A stretch of DNA of 64,000 bases from Amycolatopsis sp. NBC_01488 (lineage in GTDB: Bacteria > Actinomycetota > Actinomycetes > Mycobacteriales > Pseudonocardiaceae): NCBI RefSeq assembly GCF_036227105.1, contig NZ_CP109434.1:6606501-6670500 (forward strand). The letters run 5' to 3'. The notes under the pieces were generated by a model, which did no database searches, was not told where the DNA came from, and saw nothing but the letters and a program-made list of their open reading frames with translations. Made by a program: the position numbers and the translations under genes. Position 1 is the first letter of the stretch. Each line of letters opens with the position of its first letter. Shown here piece after piece: positions 63,390 to 64,000 of this stretch.

Positions 63390-64000
63390 ATGGACCCTGA
63401 CCTGGTCGACGGCGTCCGGCGGTTCAACCGGACGGTCACCCAGCGGATCGGTGCGCTCGACGACGCCTTCCTCGCCCGGTCCCGTCCGCTGGGCGAGGCG
63501 CGGGTGCTGTGGGAGATCGGCGCCGGGCGCGACGTCCGTGCGCTGCGGGAACGGCTCGACCTCGACTCCGGCTACCTGAGCAGGCTGCTGCGCGGGCTGG
63601 AGCGGGACGGCCTGGTGCGGGTCGAGCCGAGCGCCGCCGACGGCCGCGTCCGCACCGCCCGGCTCACCGAGGCCGGGCAGGCCGAACGCGCGGCCCTCGA
63701 CCGGCTCTCCGACGACGCGGCCGCCGCGCTCCTCGCGCCGCTGTCCGGCGGGCAGCGCACCCGGCTCGTGACCGCGATGGCCGAGGTCGAGCGGCTCCTG
63801 ACGGCCTCGGCGGTCGCCGTCGCGCCGTGCCCGCCCGGGCACCCGCACGCCCGGTTCTGCCTGCACGCCTACTTCGAGGAACTGGCCCGGCGGTTCGACG
63901 AGGGGTTCGATCCCGGGCGCAGCAGCTCCGCGGCCGACGCCGAGATGACCCCGCCGGCCGGGGTCCTGCTGGTGGCCACGCTGCACGGCGAACCGGTCGG
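63390..64000 (+). CDS. MarR-GNAT fusion regulator, 3' end outside window
   Basis: At least 203 residues; the C-terminus is missing. Residues about 1-150 are a MarR winged helix (VRRFNRTVTQRIGALDDAFL, SGYLSRLLRGLERDGLVRVE, wing SAADGRVRTARLT). The rest begins a GNAT acetyltransferase domain (FDPGRSSSADAE, GVLLVATLHGEPV). Fused MarR/GNAT proteins in actinomycetes may acetylate a substrate in response to a ligand; target unknown. ATG 63390 is preceded by an operator-like palindrome. Confidence 0.82.
   Translation, partial: MDPDLVDGVRRFNRTVTQRIGALDDAFLARSRPLGEARVLWEIGAGRDVRALRERLDLDSGYLSRLLRGLERDGLVRVEPSAADGRVRTARLTEAGQAERAALDRLSDDAAAALLAPLSGGQRTRLVTAMAEVERLLTASAVAVAPCPPGHPHARFCLHAYFEELARRFDEGFDPGRSSSAADAEMTPPAGVLLVATLHGEPV

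Overview
The window is very GC-rich DNA with strong G/C preference at third codon positions, many GTG starts, short-leader promoters and actinomycete gene families. Several features point to a Pseudonocardiaceae-like actinomycete, most plausibly Amycolatopsis or a relative; this is inferred from gene content, not from a marker gene. They are a single-chain acetyl-CoA carboxylase, an AfsR/SARP regulator, DUF6292, ANTAR/STAS/PP2C stress proteins, split LigD, an FAAL and EspC/WXG100-like type VII secretion substrates. No rRNA, tRNA, CRISPR array, transposase or replication origin was found. It looks like an accessory or arm-type chromosomal region rich in regulators, transporters and secreted enzymes.

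Layout. 0-9.2 kb: a frameshifted secreted sialidase, a YeiH exporter with divergent LysR, a PadR regulator with a His/Gly-rich repeat arm, a methyltransferase, an M14 carboxypeptidase and a folP2 / RibD-like pair closed by a perfect 23-bp hairpin. 9.2-14.7 kb: an 1820-aa one-chain acyl-CoA carboxylase. 15-20.5 kb: secreted proteins (beta-helix carbohydrate enzyme, Tat-exported PHP phosphoesterase behind a PHO-box-like promoter, a membrane-anchored lytic-transglycosylase-like protein). 20.6-29.5 kb: MFS exporters with MocR, MarR and a sigma factor. 29.5-35.9 kb: a tightly packed unit of isochorismatase-like protein, fatty acyl-AMP ligase, acyl carrier protein, EspC-like protein, a 1052-aa Gly/Ser-rich WXG protein and a coiled-coil protein. 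This is the most novel-looking system in the window.

36-51 kb is a stress and DNA-repair neighbourhood. It holds an ANTAR-like mini-protein, a hemerythrin whose Shine-Dalgarno lies in a perfect hairpin, a two-domain LigD (phosphoesterase plus polymerase), a second LigD polymerase, a separate ATP-dependent ligase, three further ANTAR proteins, a PP2C phosphatase, two STAS proteins and a DUF6292 protein. Several of these have SigB-type promoter candidates (GNNT, 14-17 bp, GGGTA). I read it as a stationary-phase/osmotic-stress signalling set beside split non-homologous end-joining enzymes; Ku is not in the window.

51-64 kb: hydrolases, a three-gene redox module (secreted protein, b561-like DUF6529 protein, Tat/lipoprotein Rieske), an ArsR-like regulator, a 1006-aa AfsR-type regulator, a secreted Cys-containing protein, degenerate intergenic repeats, DUF3291 and DUF3800 proteins, and a MarR/GNAT gene cut by the window edge. 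All product names come from motif recognition by eye; no database search was possible.
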